Positions 33,727-44,724 of a stretch of DNA of 64,000 bases are shown piece after piece. Position 1 is the stretch's first letter, and each line of letters opens with the position of its first letter. The notes under the pieces are model-generated. The model had not been told where the DNA came from. It made no database searches and saw only the letters and a list, made by a program, of their open reading frames with translations. Origin of the DNA: Bacillus thuringiensis (GTDB taxonomy: Bacteria; Bacillota; Bacilli; Bacillales; Bacillaceae_G); contig NZ_JACYOF010000005.1 in assembly GCF_014932895.1 (NCBI RefSeq), positions 347,180 through 411,179 on the forward strand. The letters are read 5' to 3'. The translations under genes were made by a program, and so were the position numbers.

Positions 33727-34200
33727 AGCTAATGCGATATAAATATCTACTTGCACGTTATTTGGATCTAATGCTCTTTCATCATAAAGCTCGAAATCTG
33801 TTGTAAAGGCACGCTTATTTTCTTTCGACCATTGCCAAATGTATTCCCAAGCCTCGTAAACGACTTCAGAAACTGGACCTTTTCTCGTTGTAAATACCGC
33901 ATATGTAGCGGCAGGTATTGTTAAAGTTGTCATATTTTCAGGAATGTCTTCTAATGAAGAAACGGGCATACCGATCGTAAATTTATATGTACCAGTTTCA
34001 TCTGATTCGTAATTTGAGTAGAAAGCGAATGTTTCCTTTGTTTGTTGATTTGGGATGTGATGCATGATTTGTTCTTGGAAGTATCTGTTCCAAAGCCCTG
34101 GAATTTTTCCTTCAGTAGATGCCTCTTTTTTATTTGTTGTCGTAATAGAAACGCCGATTGCTTGGAAAGCTTCTTTTTTTACGATAATAGGTTCTTTCAT
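33724..34200 (-). CDS. GyrI-like/BmrR-type effector-binding domain protein
   Basis: A 158-residue stand-alone SHS2/GyrI-like small-molecule binding domain (YKFTIGMPVSSLEDIPENMTTLTIPAATYAVFTTRKG near the middle, conserved Glu and Trp residues at WEYIWQW). Such proteins bind drugs or hydrolyse cyclopropanoid compounds. No DNA-binding domain is present. The ATG at 34200 has GGAGGGAG eight bases upstream. Confidence 0.82.
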   Translation of the reverse strand: MKEPIIVKKEAFQAIGVSITTTNKKEASTEGKIPGLWNRYFQEQIMHHIPNQQTKETFAFYSNYESDETGTYKFTIGMPVSSLEDIPENMTTLTIPAATYAVFTTRKGPVSEVVYEAWEYIWQWSKENKRAFTTDFELYDERALDPNNVQVDIYIALA

Positions 34201-34334
34201 TATAAAATCTCCCTCCATTAAATGAAACGTATGTTCTGTTTAATTGTAACATATTTTGGGAGGGTATGGTATTTTTTACTAAAGTAAATAGCTGTGAAGA
34301 AAGAGAGAGCATTTGGATTAGGGATCTTTATAAC

Positions 34335-34372
34335 GAAAGAACTCCTTTCATGTAAAAGGAGTTCTTTTCATT
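34335..34372 (-). terminator. Terminator after the ferredoxin-NADP reductase gene
   Basis: AAGAACTCCTTT/AAAGGAGTTCTT hairpin with T tract on both sides. Confidence 0.85.
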
Positions 34373-34378
34373 TCTATA

Positions 34379-35374
34379 TTAAAACATACTCGAGCTATGC
34401 ATCGGTTGAAGTTTTGCGTTTGGATCAAAGTAAGCTTTGGCATTGTTTACTGCTGTCGGTGCTTCACCAAAGCCGCAAGCAATGAGTTTTACTTTTCCTT
34501 CATATGTACAAATGTCACCAGCAGCATAAATACCAGGAATATTTGTTTCCATTTTCGAGTTCACGAGAATGCTGTTTTTTTGTATATCTAAGCCCCAGTT
34601 TTTAATTGGGCCAAGAGATGAAACGAAGCCGTAGTTTACAATTACGTCATCGACATCGATGATAACTTTTTCTTCAGTTTTTACGTGCTGAAGAACGACT
34701 TGTTCAATTTTGTCATCACCAATGAGTTCAACTGGAACATACGGCGTACTTACTTCTGCACGAGAATTCATTAAGTTCTCGACGCTATGTTCATGTGCAC
34801 GGAATTTATCACGGCGATGAACGATTGTAACTTTGTCAGCAATCGGTTCTAACATCATTGTCCAGTCTACCGCAGAATCGCCGCCACCAAATACTACGAC
34901 ACGCTTGCCAGCAAATTTATTCATATCATCAACGAAATAATGTAAGTTTTTCTTTTCGTATTTTGTTGTATCTTCTAATTCTAAGCGGCGTGGTTGGAAA
35001 GCACCATTGCCAGCAGTAATAATGACCGATTTAGAATAGTGAGTTTGTTTATTTGTAACAAGTTTAAATATACCGTCAGCTTGTTTTTCAAGCGTATCAA
35101 CAGCTTCTTCTAAGCAAACGGTTGGATCAAATTTCTTCATTTGCTCTTTTAAGTTATCAACTAACTCTTGCGCACGCACTTTTGGGAATCCAGCTACATC
35201 ATAAATGTATTTTTCAGGGTAGAGTGCGGATAATTGTCCCCCAAGTTGAGGTAAGCTTTCAATGATTTTTACACTTGCTTGTCTCATACCGCCATAAAAT
35301 GCTGTGAATAGTCCTGTTGGACCACCACCAATAATCGTTATGTCGTAAACTTTTTGATTTTCTGTCACTTTCAT
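34379..35374 (-). CDS. yumC: Ferredoxin/flavodoxin-NADP+ reductase (YumC type)
   Basis: A 331-residue thioredoxin-reductase-like FNR. FAD motif [16 protein letters not shown] near residue 14, NADPH motif [16 protein letters not shown] near 160, and the C-terminal [28 protein letters not shown]. There is no CxxC, which separates it from thioredoxin reductase. It moves electrons between NADPH and ferredoxin or flavodoxin. It lies head to head with NADH dehydrogenase yumB, as in B. subtilis. Confidence 0.93.
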   Translation of the reverse strand: MKVTENQKVYDITIIGGGPTGLFTAFYGGMRQASVKIIESLPQLGGQLSALYPEKYIYDVAGFPKVRAQELVDNLKEQMKKFDPTVCLEEAVDTLEKQADGIFKLVTNKQTHYSKSVIITAGNGAFQPRRLELEDTTKYEKKNLHYFVDDMNKFAGKRVVVFGGGDSAVDWTMMLEPIADKVTIVHRRDKFRAHEHSVENLMNSRAEVSTPYVPVELIGDDKIEQVVLQHVKTEEKVIIDVDDVIVNYGFVSSLGPIKNWGLDIQKNSILVNSKMETNIPGIYAAGDICTYEGKVKLIACGFGEAPTAVNNAKAYFDPNAKLQPMHSSSMF

Positions 35375-35736
35375 TCCCCCTATAGATGGAATTTTGATAT
35401 TGATTTCATATATTGTTCATATGTACACGAAAATCCTGCAAATGATGACACTTTCAAATAAATGATAGCATATTTGAGTTTATAATACTTCTGAAAACGA
35501 CTGAATTATATGTAAGTTTTCGCATAGCTGTTTTTTTATTGTATAAAATATACAGAAAGGAAAATACATGAAAAAAAGGCTGAAAAACCCTTGAAAACGC
35601 TATGTTATTTTAAAATATTGATAATTCTCTAGGTGCTTGAATTCTGGAATAAAACCGACTAATATAGGGAAGTATTATGTTAAATTTCTATGACAAAATT
35701 CGTACGATTTTTTGAATGTGTTTTGTTACGATATAG
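35375..35736. other. AT-rich intergenic region between yumC and yumB
   Basis: Divergent promoter region. Nothing beyond the Rex-like site and promoter at its right end was recognised; a tiny frame MKKRLKNP near 35567 is preceded by AAAGGAAA but is too short to support. Confidence 0.5.
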
Positions 35737-35756
35737 AATGTGATAAATTCCACATT
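35737..35756 (+). promoter_or_regulatory. Rex-like operator upstream of yumB
   Basis: A perfect inverted repeat AATGTG-N8-CACATT, close to the Rex consensus TTGTGAA-N4-TTCACAA. It ends two bases before the -35 TTGACA at 35758-35763. Rex, a redox sensor that responds to the NADH/NAD+ ratio, represses ndh in B. subtilis, so this site fits the gene. Confidence 0.65.
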
Positions 35757-35757
35757 C

Positions 35758-35787
35758 TTGACAAATAGAGTTTTTAGTACTTGGTAT
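35758..35787 (+). promoter_or_regulatory. Promoter of yumB
   Basis: Consensus -35 TTGACA (35758-35763) with a weaker -10 TGGTAT about 18 bases downstream. Confidence 0.55.
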
Positions 35788-35829
35788 TATTTTTTATTAC
35801 TATTATATAAAGAAAAGGGTTGTGATTTG

Positions 35830-37038
35830 GTGAAGACTCCAAAAATCGTAGTTTTAGGTGCAGGTTATGGTGGGATGATTACGACTGTTCGTCTGCAAAA
35901 AGCATTATCTGTAAATGAAGCTGAAATTACGTTAGTAAACAACAACAGCTATCACTACCAAGCAACTTGGTTACATGAAAGCGCAGCTGGTACATTACAA
36001 GATGAAAAAATCTGTCTAGATATTCAAGACGTTATCGATACAAATAAAGTGAACTTTGTACAAGATACAGTAGTAGAAATTAAAGCTGCTGAAAAACGTA
36101 TTATCTTGAAGAATGGCGAATTAGAGTATGATTACTTAGTAATCGGTCTTGGGTTCGAATCAGAAACATTCGGAATTACAGGATTAAAAGAGCATGCATT
36201 CTCAATCGCTAACATTAATGCAACTCGTCAAATTCGTGAGCATATGGAAGCTAAATTCGCTCAATATGCAACTGAAAAACGTGATGAGTTAGTTACAATC
36301 GTTGTTGGTGGTGCTGGATTTACTGGTATCGAGTATGTAGGTGAGCTTGCAAACCGTGTTCCTGAGCTTTGCAAAGAGTACAATGTACCACGTGAAAAAG
36401 CACGCATTATCTGTGTAGAAGCTGCTCCAACAGCACTTCCTGGTTTCGATCCAGAACTAGTAGAGTACGCTGTAAAACAACTTGAGAAAAAAGGCGTAGA
36501 ATTCCGCATCGGTACAGCAATTAAAGAAGCGACTGAAGAAGGAATTATCGTTGCAAACGGTGACGATACTGAATTACTTAAGTCTGAAACAGTAGTTTGG
36601 GCTGCAGGTGTTCGTGGTAATGGTATTGTGGAAGAGTCTGGTTTTGAAGCGATGCGCGGACGTGTAAAAGTTGATGAGTACATGCACGCTCCTGGATACG
36701 AAGATGTATTCATGGTTGGTGACGCAGCGTTAATCATTAATGAAGAGATTAACCGTCCATACCCACCAACAGCACAAATTGCTATTCAACAAGGTTACAA
36801 CATTGCACACAACTTAACTGTATTAGTTCGTGGTAAAGGTGAAATGAAAAAATTCGCATTCGATAATAAAGGATCTGTATGTTCATTAGGCCATGACGAT
36901 GCAATGGGCGTTGTTATGGGTAAAAAGTTAACAGGTTGGAAAGCTTCCTTCATGAAGAAAGTAATCGATAACCGTTACCTATTCTTACTAGGTGGACCTT
37001 TATTAGTTCTTAAAAAAGGTAAATTAAAGTTCTTTTAA
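35830..37038 (+). CDS. yumB: Type 2 NADH dehydrogenase (NDH-2)
   Basis: A 402-residue membrane-associated flavoprotein that passes electrons from NADH to menaquinone without pumping protons. FAD motif [20 protein letters not shown] near the start, NADH motif [18 protein letters not shown] near residue 160, [10 protein letters not shown] near 296 and the [17 protein letters not shown] quinone-site segment. The GTG at 35830 follows AAAGGG; an in-frame TTG just before it is also possible. Confidence 0.93.
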   Translation: MKTPKIVVLGAGYGGMITTVRLQKALSVNEAEITLVNNNSYHYQATWLHESAAGTLQDEKICLDIQDVIDTNKVNFVQDTVVEIKAAEKRIILKNGELEYDYLVIGLGFESETFGITGLKEHAFSIANINATRQIREHMEAKFAQYATEKRDELVTIVVGGAGFTGIEYVGELANRVPELCKEYNVPREKARIICVEAAPTALPGFDPELVEYAVKQLEKKGVEFRIGTAIKEATEEGIIVANGDDTELLKSETVVWAAGVRGNGIVEESGFEAMRGRVKVDEYMHAPGYEDVFMVGDAALIINEEINRPYPPTAQIAIQQGYNIAHNLTVLVRGKGEMKKFAFDNKGSVCSLGHDDAMGVVMGKKLTGWKASFMKKVIDNRYLFLLGGPLLVLKKGKLKFF

Positions 37039-37049
37039 TATATAGTAGA

Positions 37050-37087
37050 AAAAGCAGAAACGGCTAAGAGCTGTTTCTGCTTTTTTC
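37050..37087 (+). terminator. Terminator after yumB
   Basis: AAGCAGAAAC..GTTTCTGCTT hairpin with six T. Confidence 0.85.
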
Positions 37088-37238
37088 GTATCATACACGT
37101 TTTTTATTAACAGTATATCGAAAATATGGAATTTACCATATCTCATTCGAAAGGAAAAGTCACAGTGTATTTAAAAATATAGTATAATATATAGAAAAGA
37201 AAGAATATTCTGTTGCTTTCAGTGGAGGTGGTTACAGC

Positions 37239-37745
37239 ATGGGAAAGCGAGGAAAAGTATGGTTAGCTGTTAGTGGTTTAGTGGCTACAACAGATGACAG
37301 GTGGCTATTCGTTAAGAAAAAATACAGTGGATTAAAGGGAAAATGGTCTTTACCAGCTGGTTTTGTAAATGAAGGTGAGACGGTTGATGAAGCTGTGAAA
37401 CGTGAAGTTCTAGAAGAGACAGGTATTGTCGCTCATGTGAAGGGGATTATTGGTATTCGATCGGGCGTTATTCGTAATGAGATTAGTGATAATATGATTA
37501 TTTTCCTTTTGGAGCCTGAAGGAGAAAACATTATTGTACAGGAGAAGGAATTGTCTGAAGTAGCGTTCTTACATCCAGAGAATATTGCAGATGATCCAAA
37601 TACGTCTGTACTTATTAAATATTTGTTAGAAAGAAAATCAGAACTACATCTTGAAATGGACAAAACATTAAATCCAGGAGAGCAATTTGGTTATACAGCT
37701 TATCACGTATTTACGGCGCATGCGAAGGAGAGGGAGAAAGAGTGA
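37239..37745 (+). CDS. NUDIX hydrolase
   Basis: A 168-residue NUDIX protein with a full Nudix box at residues 41-63 (GFVNEGETVDEAVKREVLEETGI: G, E47, R55-E56, E59-E60, G62). It would hydrolyse a nucleoside diphosphate linked to another moiety; substrate unknown. GGAGGTGG lies upstream. It overlaps the next gene by four bases (GTGA), so the two are translationally coupled. Confidence 0.9.
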   Translation: MGKRGKVWLAVSGLVATTDDRWLFVKKKYSGLKGKWSLPAGFVNEGETVDEAVKREVLEETGIVAHVKGIIGIRSGVIRNEISDNMIIFLLEPEGENIIVQEKELSEVAFLHPENIADDPNTSVLIKYLLERKSELHLEMDKTLNPGEQFGYTAYHVFTAHAKEREKE

Positions 37746-38059
37746 GTATACCGGTACTACTTATTTCAATGATGTTATTCTTTATTTTATTTTTTGGAAT
37801 TGGATTTTTACTCAACATGATTTTGCGAGCTACATGGGTAATGGTTATTGTTTATCCGATTGTTTGTATGCTTATTATTAATAAAGCGAGTGTGTGGGAT
37901 TATTTTTCAAAGCCAAAAGAAACATTTTCTTCATTTGGGACAAGTGTATCGCATTTAGGACAAGCAGATGTGTTTATTTTGTCTACCGGATTAGTAGGCG
38001 CTGCTTTGGCAGGAATCGTAATTAAGAAACTTCGGAAAAGCGGGTATCAAATGTTTTAA
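37742..38059 (+). CDS. yuiB: YuiB family membrane protein
   Basis: A 105-residue protein with two N-terminal membrane helices (MMLFFILFFGIGFLLNMILR and WVMVIVYPIVCMLII) and one near the C-terminus (FILSTGLVGAALAGIVI). It matches B. subtilis YuiB, of unknown function. GTG start overlapping the NUDIX stop. Confidence 0.85.
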   Translation: MSIPVLLISMMLFFILFFGIGFLLNMILRATWVMVIVYPIVCMLIINKASVWDYFSKPKETFSSFGTSVSHLGQADVFILSTGLVGAALAGIVIKKLRKSGYQMF

Positions 38060-38145
38060 TCCCCAATCAATTTGGAGATTATTTTTTTGCATATTCCTTC
38101 ATCGTATAGGGAATGATTAACGATGAAGGAGTGTGGAATATAAAA

Positions 38146-38772
38146 ATGTTAAAACGATATTGTATTCGCATTATGATGACTTGTTTACTTGCACTCGCAT
38201 TATGCGTAACATGGCAGGCTTTCACTGGAGTTTCTTTAGTGGAGATTTTAAAATCATATGAAGAAACGGGTGCAAAAGAAGTACATGCAGCAGAAATTGA
38301 GAGAAATGTTGTTCCGAGTAAAGAAGTGATAAATGCTTTAGAGCAGGCGAAAGACTGGTCTAAATATCGTGTAATTGAAATGACAGCAACTGGTTATACG
38401 TCAGGGATCGAATCCACTGGTAAGAGGCCGGGGCATCCAGAGTATGGTATTACATATTCAGGTGTTAAAGCGAAAAGGGATTTATATTCCACAATCGCTG
38501 CGGACTTACGCGTATTCCCGATTGGAACGATTCTATTCGTGCCAGGTTACGGATATGGTGTAGTAGCTGATAAGGGCGGTGCTATAAAAGGAAACCGTCT
38601 TGATCTATATTATGATACGGTGAAAGATGTTTATAGCCAATGGGGTAAGAAAAAAGTAAATGTATATGTAGTAAAAGTGGGAAATGGTAAGTTTACAGAA
38701 GAAGAGTTAACGATGTTAAATCAAGACGAAACAATGCAAGTGTTCCGTGGTCAATATTTAAAAAAAAGGTAG
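38146..38772 (+). CDS. yuiC: 3D-domain protein YuiC (lytic transglycosylase-like)
   Basis: A 208-residue protein with an N-terminal membrane anchor or signal (residues 8-30) and a C-terminal 3D domain: ATGYT, a [19 protein letters not shown] segment, the [34 protein letters not shown] run containing the Asp residues that name the domain. B. subtilis YuiC is a stationary-phase peptidoglycan transglycosylase. The start is uncertain: the ATG at 38146 is 14 bases from AAGGAG. Confidence 0.87.
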   Translation: MLKRYCIRIMMTCLLALALCVTWQAFTGVSLVEILKSYEETGAKEVHAAEIERNVVPSKEVINALEQAKDWSKYRVIEMTATGYTSGIESTGKRPGHPEYGITYSGVKAKRDLYSTIAADLRVFPIGTILFVPGYGYGVVADKGGAIKGNRLDLYYDTVKDVYSQWGKKKVNVYVVKVGNGKFTEEELTMLNQDETMQVFRGQYLKKR

Positions 38773-38802
38773 TCTAGTGGTAATAACACTAGACTTTTTT
38801 CT
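38771..38802 (+). terminator. Terminator after yuiC
   Basis: AGTCTAGTG/CACTAGACT hairpin with T tract. Confidence 0.85.
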
Positions 38803-38931
38803 TTTCTTATGTCATAAAAGAAAAAATTGTAAGTACATGGGTTTTATACATGATGTAATAGAAGTTAGAATTGTCGCATTTTATCGAAAATAAAGTTATA
38901 ATAGAGGTAGAGAAATTTAGGGGGTCTGAAC

Positions 38932-40416
38932 ATGTTTCAAGTACAAAAAGAATTAGCAAGCCATGAAGCGGTCATCGTTGCTTTATTTGAAGAAGATAAA
39001 ACGAGTAGCTTTGTACAAGAACTAGACAAAGCGTTCGAAGGGCAATTACAAGCTTTAATAGAGGAGAAAGAATTGTCTACGAAGAAAAAGGCCATTTCAA
39101 AAGTACATAGTTTAGGGAAAACAAATGTGAAACGTTATTACTTTGTTGGCTTAGGTAAAAAAGAATCTTATACGACAGAAACGTTACGAAAGGCTCTTGG
39201 TAAGGCGTTTAGAACATTACAAGCAGCAAAAGTACAAGATGCAGCGATCTTACTTGATTCTTTCGTGACAGAGAAATTAGATGCGATTGATGTGGCACAC
39301 ATTGCAGCAGAAGTACAAAGTCTTGGTACATATGAATTACAAACGTATAAAACAAACAAAAAAGATCGTGTAGAGTTAGAGAAGTTCACGGCTATTACAG
39401 GAGAGGACGCGCAGGAAATTGAGGCTGCATTAACAGTTGGCTACGTACATGGACGTGCGACAAATTCAGCTCGTACACTTGTAAATATGCCGCCAAACGT
39501 ATTAACAGCGACGAAACTTGCTGAGTACGCTGTTGAATTAGCAGAAAAATATGATATGGATTATAAAGTTCTTGAGAAGGAAGAAATGGAAGATCTCGGT
39601 ATGGGTGCGTTACTTGCTGTGAACCAAGGTTCTACAGAGCCGCCGAAAATGATTGCTCTTATTTATAAAGGAAAAGAAGAGTGGACAGATGTAATTGGAT
39701 TCGTTGGAAAAGGAATCACATACGATACAGGTGGTTATTCTTTAAAACCGCGTGAAGGTATGGTCGGTATGAAAGGTGATATGGGCGGTGCTGCTTCTGT
39801 TTTAGGTGCGATGGAAATTATCGGAGAACTTCGCCCAGAACAAAATGTGATCGCTGTTATTCCTTCAACTGATAACGTTGTAAGTGGTACAGCATTTAAG
39901 CCAGACGATGTGATTACATCTATGAGCGGAAAAACAATTGAAGTATTAAATACGGATGCAGAAGGCCGCTTAGCGTTAGCTGACGGGATTACGTATGCGA
40001 AAAAACTTGGTGCAAACTACCTTGTTGATGTTGCAACATTAACAGGCGGTGTAATTGTTGCACTTGGAAATCATACGACAGGCGCAATGACAAATAATGA
40101 AGGGTTGTTTGAGCAAGTGCTAGAGGCCTCTATGGAAACAGATGAGCCAGTTTGGCAACTACCGATTTTTGAGCGTGATAAAGAACGTGTCAGAAACAGC
40201 AAGTTTGCTGATTTAAATAACTCACCAGGTCGTGAAGGACACGCGATTATGGCAGGTACATTCCTAGGTGAATTCGCGGAAGATACACCGTGGGTACACT
40301 TAGATATCGCTGGAACATCTGAAACAACAGGAGCGCATGATTTAGGACCATCTGGAGCAACAGGTGCAATGGTACGTACACTTGCAACACTTGTTGAACG
40401 TTTCGGGGAAGAATAA
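38932..40416 (+). CDS. pepA: Leucyl aminopeptidase (M17)
   Basis: A 494-residue M17 aminopeptidase with the signature [13 protein letters not shown] near residue 340 and the metal-binding [15 protein letters not shown] near 260. It removes N-terminal residues from peptides using two metal ions. Length is normal. GGGGG precedes the ATG. Confidence 0.94.
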   Translation: MFQVQKELASHEAVIVALFEEDKTSSFVQELDKAFEGQLQALIEEKELSTKKKAISKVHSLGKTNVKRYYFVGLGKKESYTTETLRKALGKAFRTLQAAKVQDAAILLDSFVTEKLDAIDVAHIAAEVQSLGTYELQTYKTNKKDRVELEKFTAITGEDAQEIEAALTVGYVHGRATNSARTLVNMPPNVLTATKLAEYAVELAEKYDMDYKVLEKEEMEDLGMGALLAVNQGSTEPPKMIALIYKGKEEWTDVIGFVGKGITYDTGGYSLKPREGMVGMKGDMGGAASVLGAMEIIGELRPEQNVIAVIPSTDNVVSGTAFKPDDVITSMSGKTIEVLNTDAEGRLALADGITYAKKLGANYLVDVATLTGGVIVALGNHTTGAMTNNEGLFEQVLEASMETDEPVWQLPIFERDKERVRNSKFADLNNSPGREGHAIMAGTFLGEFAEDTPWVHLDIAGTSETTGAHDLGPSGATGAMVRTLATLVERFGEE

Positions 40417-40424
40417 TTCTTTGA

Positions 40425-40463
40425 AGAAAAGGCTGTCTCAAATTTTTGGGACAGCCTTTTCTT
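40425..40463 (+). terminator. Terminator after pepA
   Basis: AAAAGGCTGTC/GACAGCCTTTT hairpin with A and T tracts. Confidence 0.85.
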
Positions 40464-40565
40464 ATTGATATGGTACGCTTATTGTCAGTTTTTTTCGGTA
40501 AGTCGATATCAATTCATTTACTATTGAACTGTTCCAGAAAAGTGTTACATAGTGAAAGATTCGTC

Positions 40566-41171
40566 CTATAAAGAAATCGTATATAAGGTTCCATTTAATG
40601 CAAATGAAGTACGGCCTGTTTCTTCAGAGACAACTAATATAAGTGCATCGCTTTTTTCTGATAAGCCAATTGCAGCTCTGTGACGTGTCCCTAGTTCAGG
40701 ATCAACTTCTATGCTTTTCGTTAACGGAAGAATATTAGCTGCTGAGACGATATGATTGTTTTTCACGAGAACGGCTCCGTCATGAAGAGGGTTACCTGGA
40801 TAAAAAATTGATTCGAGCAGTGGTGCGGTTAAATGAGCGTTTAACGTTGTTCCAGTTTGAATGCAAGATTCAAGTGTCTCGTTTCGTTCCACAACGATAA
40901 GAGCACCATGTTTTCGAGCGCTTAAATGTTGAACGGCTGTTGTGATAAAATGTGAGCTTTCCGTATAAGGTGATAAATACGCCTGAATATAGTATGTAGC
41001 TGCTAATGTTTGTACATTTGCTAGCATATGATGAATATCTTCCATTTTGCATAAAATACATTCATCTTCTTTATCGATCGCTTCTCTCATAATCGATAAT
41101 TCTTTTTCAGCAATTTCAATCATGTGTTTTGTTTGTATTTTGAGCTCTTCTGACAAGCCCCATTCTTGCAT
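40566..41171 (-). CDS. cdaS: Diadenylate cyclase CdaS (sporulation-specific)
   Basis: A 201-residue DisA_N-domain enzyme making c-di-AMP from two ATP. The DGA motif (NPLHDGAVLV) and the RHR motif (LGTRHRAAIGLSE) are intact. The N-terminal 60 residues form two helices, the autoinhibitory region of CdaS-type enzymes expressed in the forespore; there are no membrane helices, unlike CdaA. The ATG at 41171 is better spaced from AAAGGG than the one at 41180. Confidence 0.88.
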   Translation of the reverse strand: MQEWGLSEELKIQTKHMIEIAEKELSIMREAIDKEDECILCKMEDIHHMLANVQTLAATYYIQAYLSPYTESSHFITTAVQHLSARKHGALIVVERNETLESCIQTGTTLNAHLTAPLLESIFYPGNPLHDGAVLVKNNHIVSAANILPLTKSIEVDPELGTRHRAAIGLSEKSDALILVVSEETGRTSFALNGTLYTISL

Positions 41172-41314
41172 AATCCTCATTCCCTTTAGTGGAGTATTTA
41201 ATCATAGTGTATACAAATATTCCTAGTAAAATCCTGCTAGATTTTATAAAATATTGAGAGACAGGTTGTTTTTTTCGTATAATAAAGGTATGACAAGCGG
41301 GAGGAGATAGAGAT

Positions 41315-43039
41315 ATGAATTGGAAACAAGAATTTAGTCGCTGGCTTTCATATGCAAAATTAGACGCAGAATTAAAAGAACAGCTAGAAAATATGAAGCA
41401 AGATGAAAAGAAAATTGAGGATAGCTTTTATAAAAATTTAGAGTTTGGCACAGGTGGTATGCGCGGTGAACTTGGTGCTGGTACGAACCGTTTAAATGTA
41501 TATACAGTTCGTAAAGCGACACAAGGGTTAGCGAAATTTATTGAAAAATTAGGTGAAGAAGCGAAGAAGCGCGGTGTTGTTGTAGCGTATGATTCTCGTC
41601 ATAAATCACCTGAGTTTGCAATGGAAGTAGCAGCTACACTTGGTGCACACGGCATCACAACATATGTGTTTGAAAGCTTACGCCCAACGCCAGTACTTTC
41701 TTTCGCAGTTCGTCATTTACATACAGTAAGTGGGATCGTTCTTACGGCAAGTCATAACCCACCTGAATATAACGGATATAAAGTATACGGTGAAGATGGG
41801 GGACAATTGCCTCCAAAAGAAGCTGATGAGTTAATTAACTACGTAAATGCAGTAAAAGATGAATTAACAGTTGAAGTAGCTGACGTGGAGCAATTAAAGG
41901 CTAAAGGTTTATTACATATTATTGGACAAGAAGTAGATGATGCATATGCAGCAGAATTGAACAATGTCATTATTAATAAAGAAATGGTGCAAAAGGTTGG
42001 TAAAGACTTAAAAATCGTCTTCACACCATTACACGGAACATCAAATATTTCTGTACGCCGTGGTTTAGAAGAAGTTGGATTTACAGATGTAACGGTTGTA
42101 AAAGAGCAAGAGTTACCAGATCCAAACTTCTCTACAGTAAAATCACCGAATCCAGAAGAGCACGCAGCATTTGTATATGCGATTCGTGACGGTGAAAAAA
42201 TTGGCGCAGATGTATTAATCGCAACAGATCCTGACGCAGACCGTCTAGGGGTAGCAGTTCGCAATCATGATGGTGAGTTCCAAGTGTTAACTGGTAACCA
42301 AACAGGTGCATTAATGCTTGATTACTTACTATCTCAAAAGAAAGAAAACGGAACTCTTCCGGAAAATGGTGTTGTTTTAAAAACAATCGTAACGTCTGAA
42401 ATTGGCCGTACAATTGCAAAAGCATACGGTTTAGATACAGTTGATACGTTAACTGGATTTAAATTTATCGGTGAGAAAATTAAGCAGTATGAAGAAAGCG
42501 GACAATATGAATTCCAATTCGGTTATGAGGAAAGTTATGGTTATTTAATCCGTCCGTTCTGCCGTGATAAAGATGCGGTGCAATCTGTTCTATTCGCATG
42601 TGAAGTAGCCGCATACTATAAATCACAAGGAAAAACGTTATACGATGGTCTATTAGAAGTATTTAAGAAGTACGGTTTCTTCCGTGAAGACCTTGTATCA
42701 TTAACGTTAAAAGGGAAAGACGGAGCGGAACAAATCCAAGAGATGATGGCGACATTCCGTGAAAATCCTCCGAAGGAAGTAGCGGGTTTAACAGTCGTAG
42801 CGGTTGAAGATTATAAAGCAAGCATCGTTACATCTTTACAAGATGGACATAAAGAAGCGATTCACTTACCGAAATCAAATGTGTTAAAATATCAATTAGA
42901 GGACGGTTCTTGGTTCTGCTTACGTCCATCTGGAACAGAGCCGAAGATCAAGTTCTACTTTGGTGTAAAAGATGATTCTTTACAAAATAGTGAACAAAAG
43001 TTACTTACTATTAAAGAAGATATTATGAATCGTTTATAA
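41315..43039 (+). CDS. pgcA: Phosphoglucomutase / phospho-sugar mutase (PgcA)
   Basis: A 574-residue alpha-D-phosphohexomutase interconverting glucose-6-P and glucose-1-P. Active-site serine loop [20 protein letters not shown] near residue 145, metal loop DPDADRLG near 307, sugar loop GYEESYGYL near 407 and phosphate loop [10 protein letters not shown] near 540. Followed by galU, giving the two steps from glucose-6-P to UDP-glucose for teichoic acid and glycolipid synthesis. Confidence 0.93.
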   Translation: MNWKQEFSRWLSYAKLDAELKEQLENMKQDEKKIEDSFYKNLEFGTGGMRGELGAGTNRLNVYTVRKATQGLAKFIEKLGEEAKKRGVVVAYDSRHKSPEFAMEVAATLGAHGITTYVFESLRPTPVLSFAVRHLHTVSGIVLTASHNPPEYNGYKVYGEDGGQLPPKEADELINYVNAVKDELTVEVADVEQLKAKGLLHIIGQEVDDAYAAELNNVIINKEMVQKVGKDLKIVFTPLHGTSNISVRRGLEEVGFTDVTVVKEQELPDPNFSTVKSPNPEEHAAFVYAIRDGEKIGADVLIATDPDADRLGVAVRNHDGEFQVLTGNQTGALMLDYLLSQKKENGTLPENGVVLKTIVTSEIGRTIAKAYGLDTVDTLTGFKFIGEKIKQYEESGQYEFQFGYEESYGYLIRPFCRDKDAVQSVLFACEVAAYYKSQGKTLYDGLLEVFKKYGFFREDLVSLTLKGKDGAEQIQEMMATFRENPPKEVAGLTVVAVEDYKASIVTSLQDGHKEAIHLPKSNVLKYQLEDGSWFCLRPSGTEPKIKFYFGVKDDSLQNSEQKLLTIKEDIMNRL

Positions 43040-43147
43040 TATAAAGTAATTTTAAGTAGTAGGAACAAAAGGGAAGCGAAACTTCCCTTTTGTTCTATGT
43101 AAGGAAATAATCGTTATTGATCCTGACAGAAGAGAGGGTATTTTGTG

Positions 43148-44035
43148 ATGAAAAAAGTAAGAAAAGCGATAATCCCAGCAGCTGGATTAGGAACACGTTT
43201 TTTACCAGCAACAAAAGCAATGCCAAAAGAAATGTTACCGATAGTAGATAAACCAACTATTCAATACATTGTAGAAGAAGCAGTAAAATCAGGAATCGAA
43301 GATATTATTATCGTTACTGGTAAAACAAAGCGCTCTATTGAAGATCATTTTGATAATGCATTTGAGTTAGAGCAAAACTTATTAGAAAAGAAAAAGTATG
43401 AGTTACTTGAAAAAGTACAAGCTTCTTCAAAAATGGTAGATATTCATTATATCCGTCAAAAAGAACCAAAAGGGTTAGGACACGCTGTTTGGTGCGCACG
43501 TAAATTCATCGGTGATGAGCCATTCGCTGTTTTATTAGGTGATGATATCGTTCAAGCTGAAAAACCATGTTTACGTCAATTAATTGAAGAATATGATAAA
43601 ACACTTTCTTCTGTGATTGGTGTACAAACTGTTCCGGAAACAGAAACACACCGTTACGGAATTATCGATCCATTAGAGCAAGAAGGACGTCGTTACCAAG
43701 TTCGTAATTTCGTTGAGAAACCAGCACAAGGGACAGCACCTTCAAACTTAGCAATTATGGGACGTTACGTCTTAACACCTGAAATATTCATGTTCTTAGA
43801 ACAGCAACATGTTGGCGCTGGCGGTGAAATTCAGTTAACAGATGCAATCCAAAACTTAAATGAAATTCAACGTGTATTTGCTTACGATTTCGAAGGAAAA
43901 CGTTACGACGTAGGTGAAAAATTAGGATTCGTTCAAACGACAATCGAAATGGCCCTGCAACATCCAGAGTTACGTGATGACATGGTTACAATGATGAAGA
44001 AAATTTTAGAAGAACAAACGAATCAAGAATCTTAA
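43148..44035 (+). CDS. galU: UTP-glucose-1-phosphate uridylyltransferase
   Basis: A 295-residue GalU/GtaB with the N-terminal nucleotide loop [20 protein letters not shown] and the VEKP motif (NFVEKPAQG). It makes UDP-glucose from UTP and glucose-1-P. The start may be the ATG at 43148 or the GTG just before it. It follows pgcA by about 105 bases without a clear strong terminator. Confidence 0.94.
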   Translation: MKKVRKAIIPAAGLGTRFLPATKAMPKEMLPIVDKPTIQYIVEEAVKSGIEDIIIVTGKTKRSIEDHFDNAFELEQNLLEKKKYELLEKVQASSKMVDIHYIRQKEPKGLGHAVWCARKFIGDEPFAVLLGDDIVQAEKPCLRQLIEEYDKTLSSVIGVQTVPETETHRYGIIDPLEQEGRRYQVRNFVEKPAQGTAPSNLAIMGRYVLTPEIFMFLEQQHVGAGGEIQLTDAIQNLNEIQRVFAYDFEGKRYDVGEKLGFVQTTIEMALQHPELRDDMVTMMKKILEEQTNQES

Positions 44036-44038
44036 TAT

Positions 44039-44081
44039 AAAAAAAGAGTTATTTCAGTATATTGAAATAACTCTTTTTTAT
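44039..44081 (+). terminator. Bidirectional terminator (galU / bioY)
   Basis: AAAAGAGTTATTTCA/TGAAATAACTCTTTT hairpin between convergent genes. Confidence 0.9.
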
Positions 44082-44674
44082 TAGGAAATCGTCGAATGAG
44101 AATGCTGATAAGCAGAACGGCGTACAGCGTAGTATATACGAGGTGCGATAATAGCGCCGACAATTGTAAATGCAATATCTTTTACTGCGAACCACATCAT
44201 AATCATCCAAGCAGCTTTATAGCTCATATTACCGCCCATGAAGAAATTGACTGCTCCATACATATAAGTAGTACCGATAATATAAGTTAAAATGATTCCT
44301 GTGAAAGAGGCAATTGCAAATGTACTGAATGTTGGTTTTTCTTTTTGCTCTACTAGTTTTCCTGATACGTAAGCAACAATAATAAATGCGATAATAAAAC
44401 CACCAGTAGGATCTAAAAGTGCCCCGAATCCAGCTTTGAAGTTAGCGAAGATTGGTGCGCCGGCTAATCCGACGAGCATATACACAGTCATGGATAATGC
44501 ACCAAGTCTACTTCCAAGAAGAAGACCTGCTAAAATTGCGAAAAATGGTTGCATAGATAATGGGACGCCTGCTATTTGTAGGAATGGTGCCCAAGATACA
44601 ATATTTGCACCGATAGCCATAAGAGCAACGAACATGGCAGCTAATGCTAAATCTAAAACATGTAATCTCCTCAT
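44081..44674 (-). CDS. bioY: Biotin transporter BioY
   Basis: A 197-residue membrane protein with about six helices, the substrate-binding S component of an ECF biotin transporter. Family segments PLSMQPFFAILAGLLLGSRLG and GAPIFANFKAGFGALLDPTGGFI are present. The ATG at 44674 lies just inside a BirA-type operator that covers the ribosome binding site region. No ECF energy-coupling genes are nearby; they would be supplied in trans. Confidence 0.93.
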   Translation of the reverse strand: MRRLHVLDLALAAMFVALMAIGANIVSWAPFLQIAGVPLSMQPFFAILAGLLLGSRLGALSMTVYMLVGLAGAPIFANFKAGFGALLDPTGGFIIAFIIVAYVSGKLVEQKEKPTFSTFAIASFTGIILTYIIGTTYMYGAVNFFMGGNMSYKAAWMIMMWFAVKDIAFTIVGAIIAPRIYYAVRRSAYQHSHSTIS

Positions 44675-44708
44675 AATGTTAACCTCCTGTCGTTTTTTAG
44701 TTAACATT
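44675..44708 (-). promoter_or_regulatory. BirA operator of bioY
   Basis: A perfect inverted repeat AATGTTAAC-N16-GTTAACATT directly before the bioY ATG, matching the Bacillus BirA pattern TTGTTAAC-N14 to 16-GTTAACAA. A promoter (TTGACA, then TACGAT) lies upstream and reaches into the end of the DUF3298 gene. Confidence 0.85.
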
Positions 44709-44724
44709 ATCGTAGCGAACATAT

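Noticed and set aside
40870-41061. Antisense ORF in cdaS
   Set aside because: Shadow of a well-supported gene with intact catalytic motifs.
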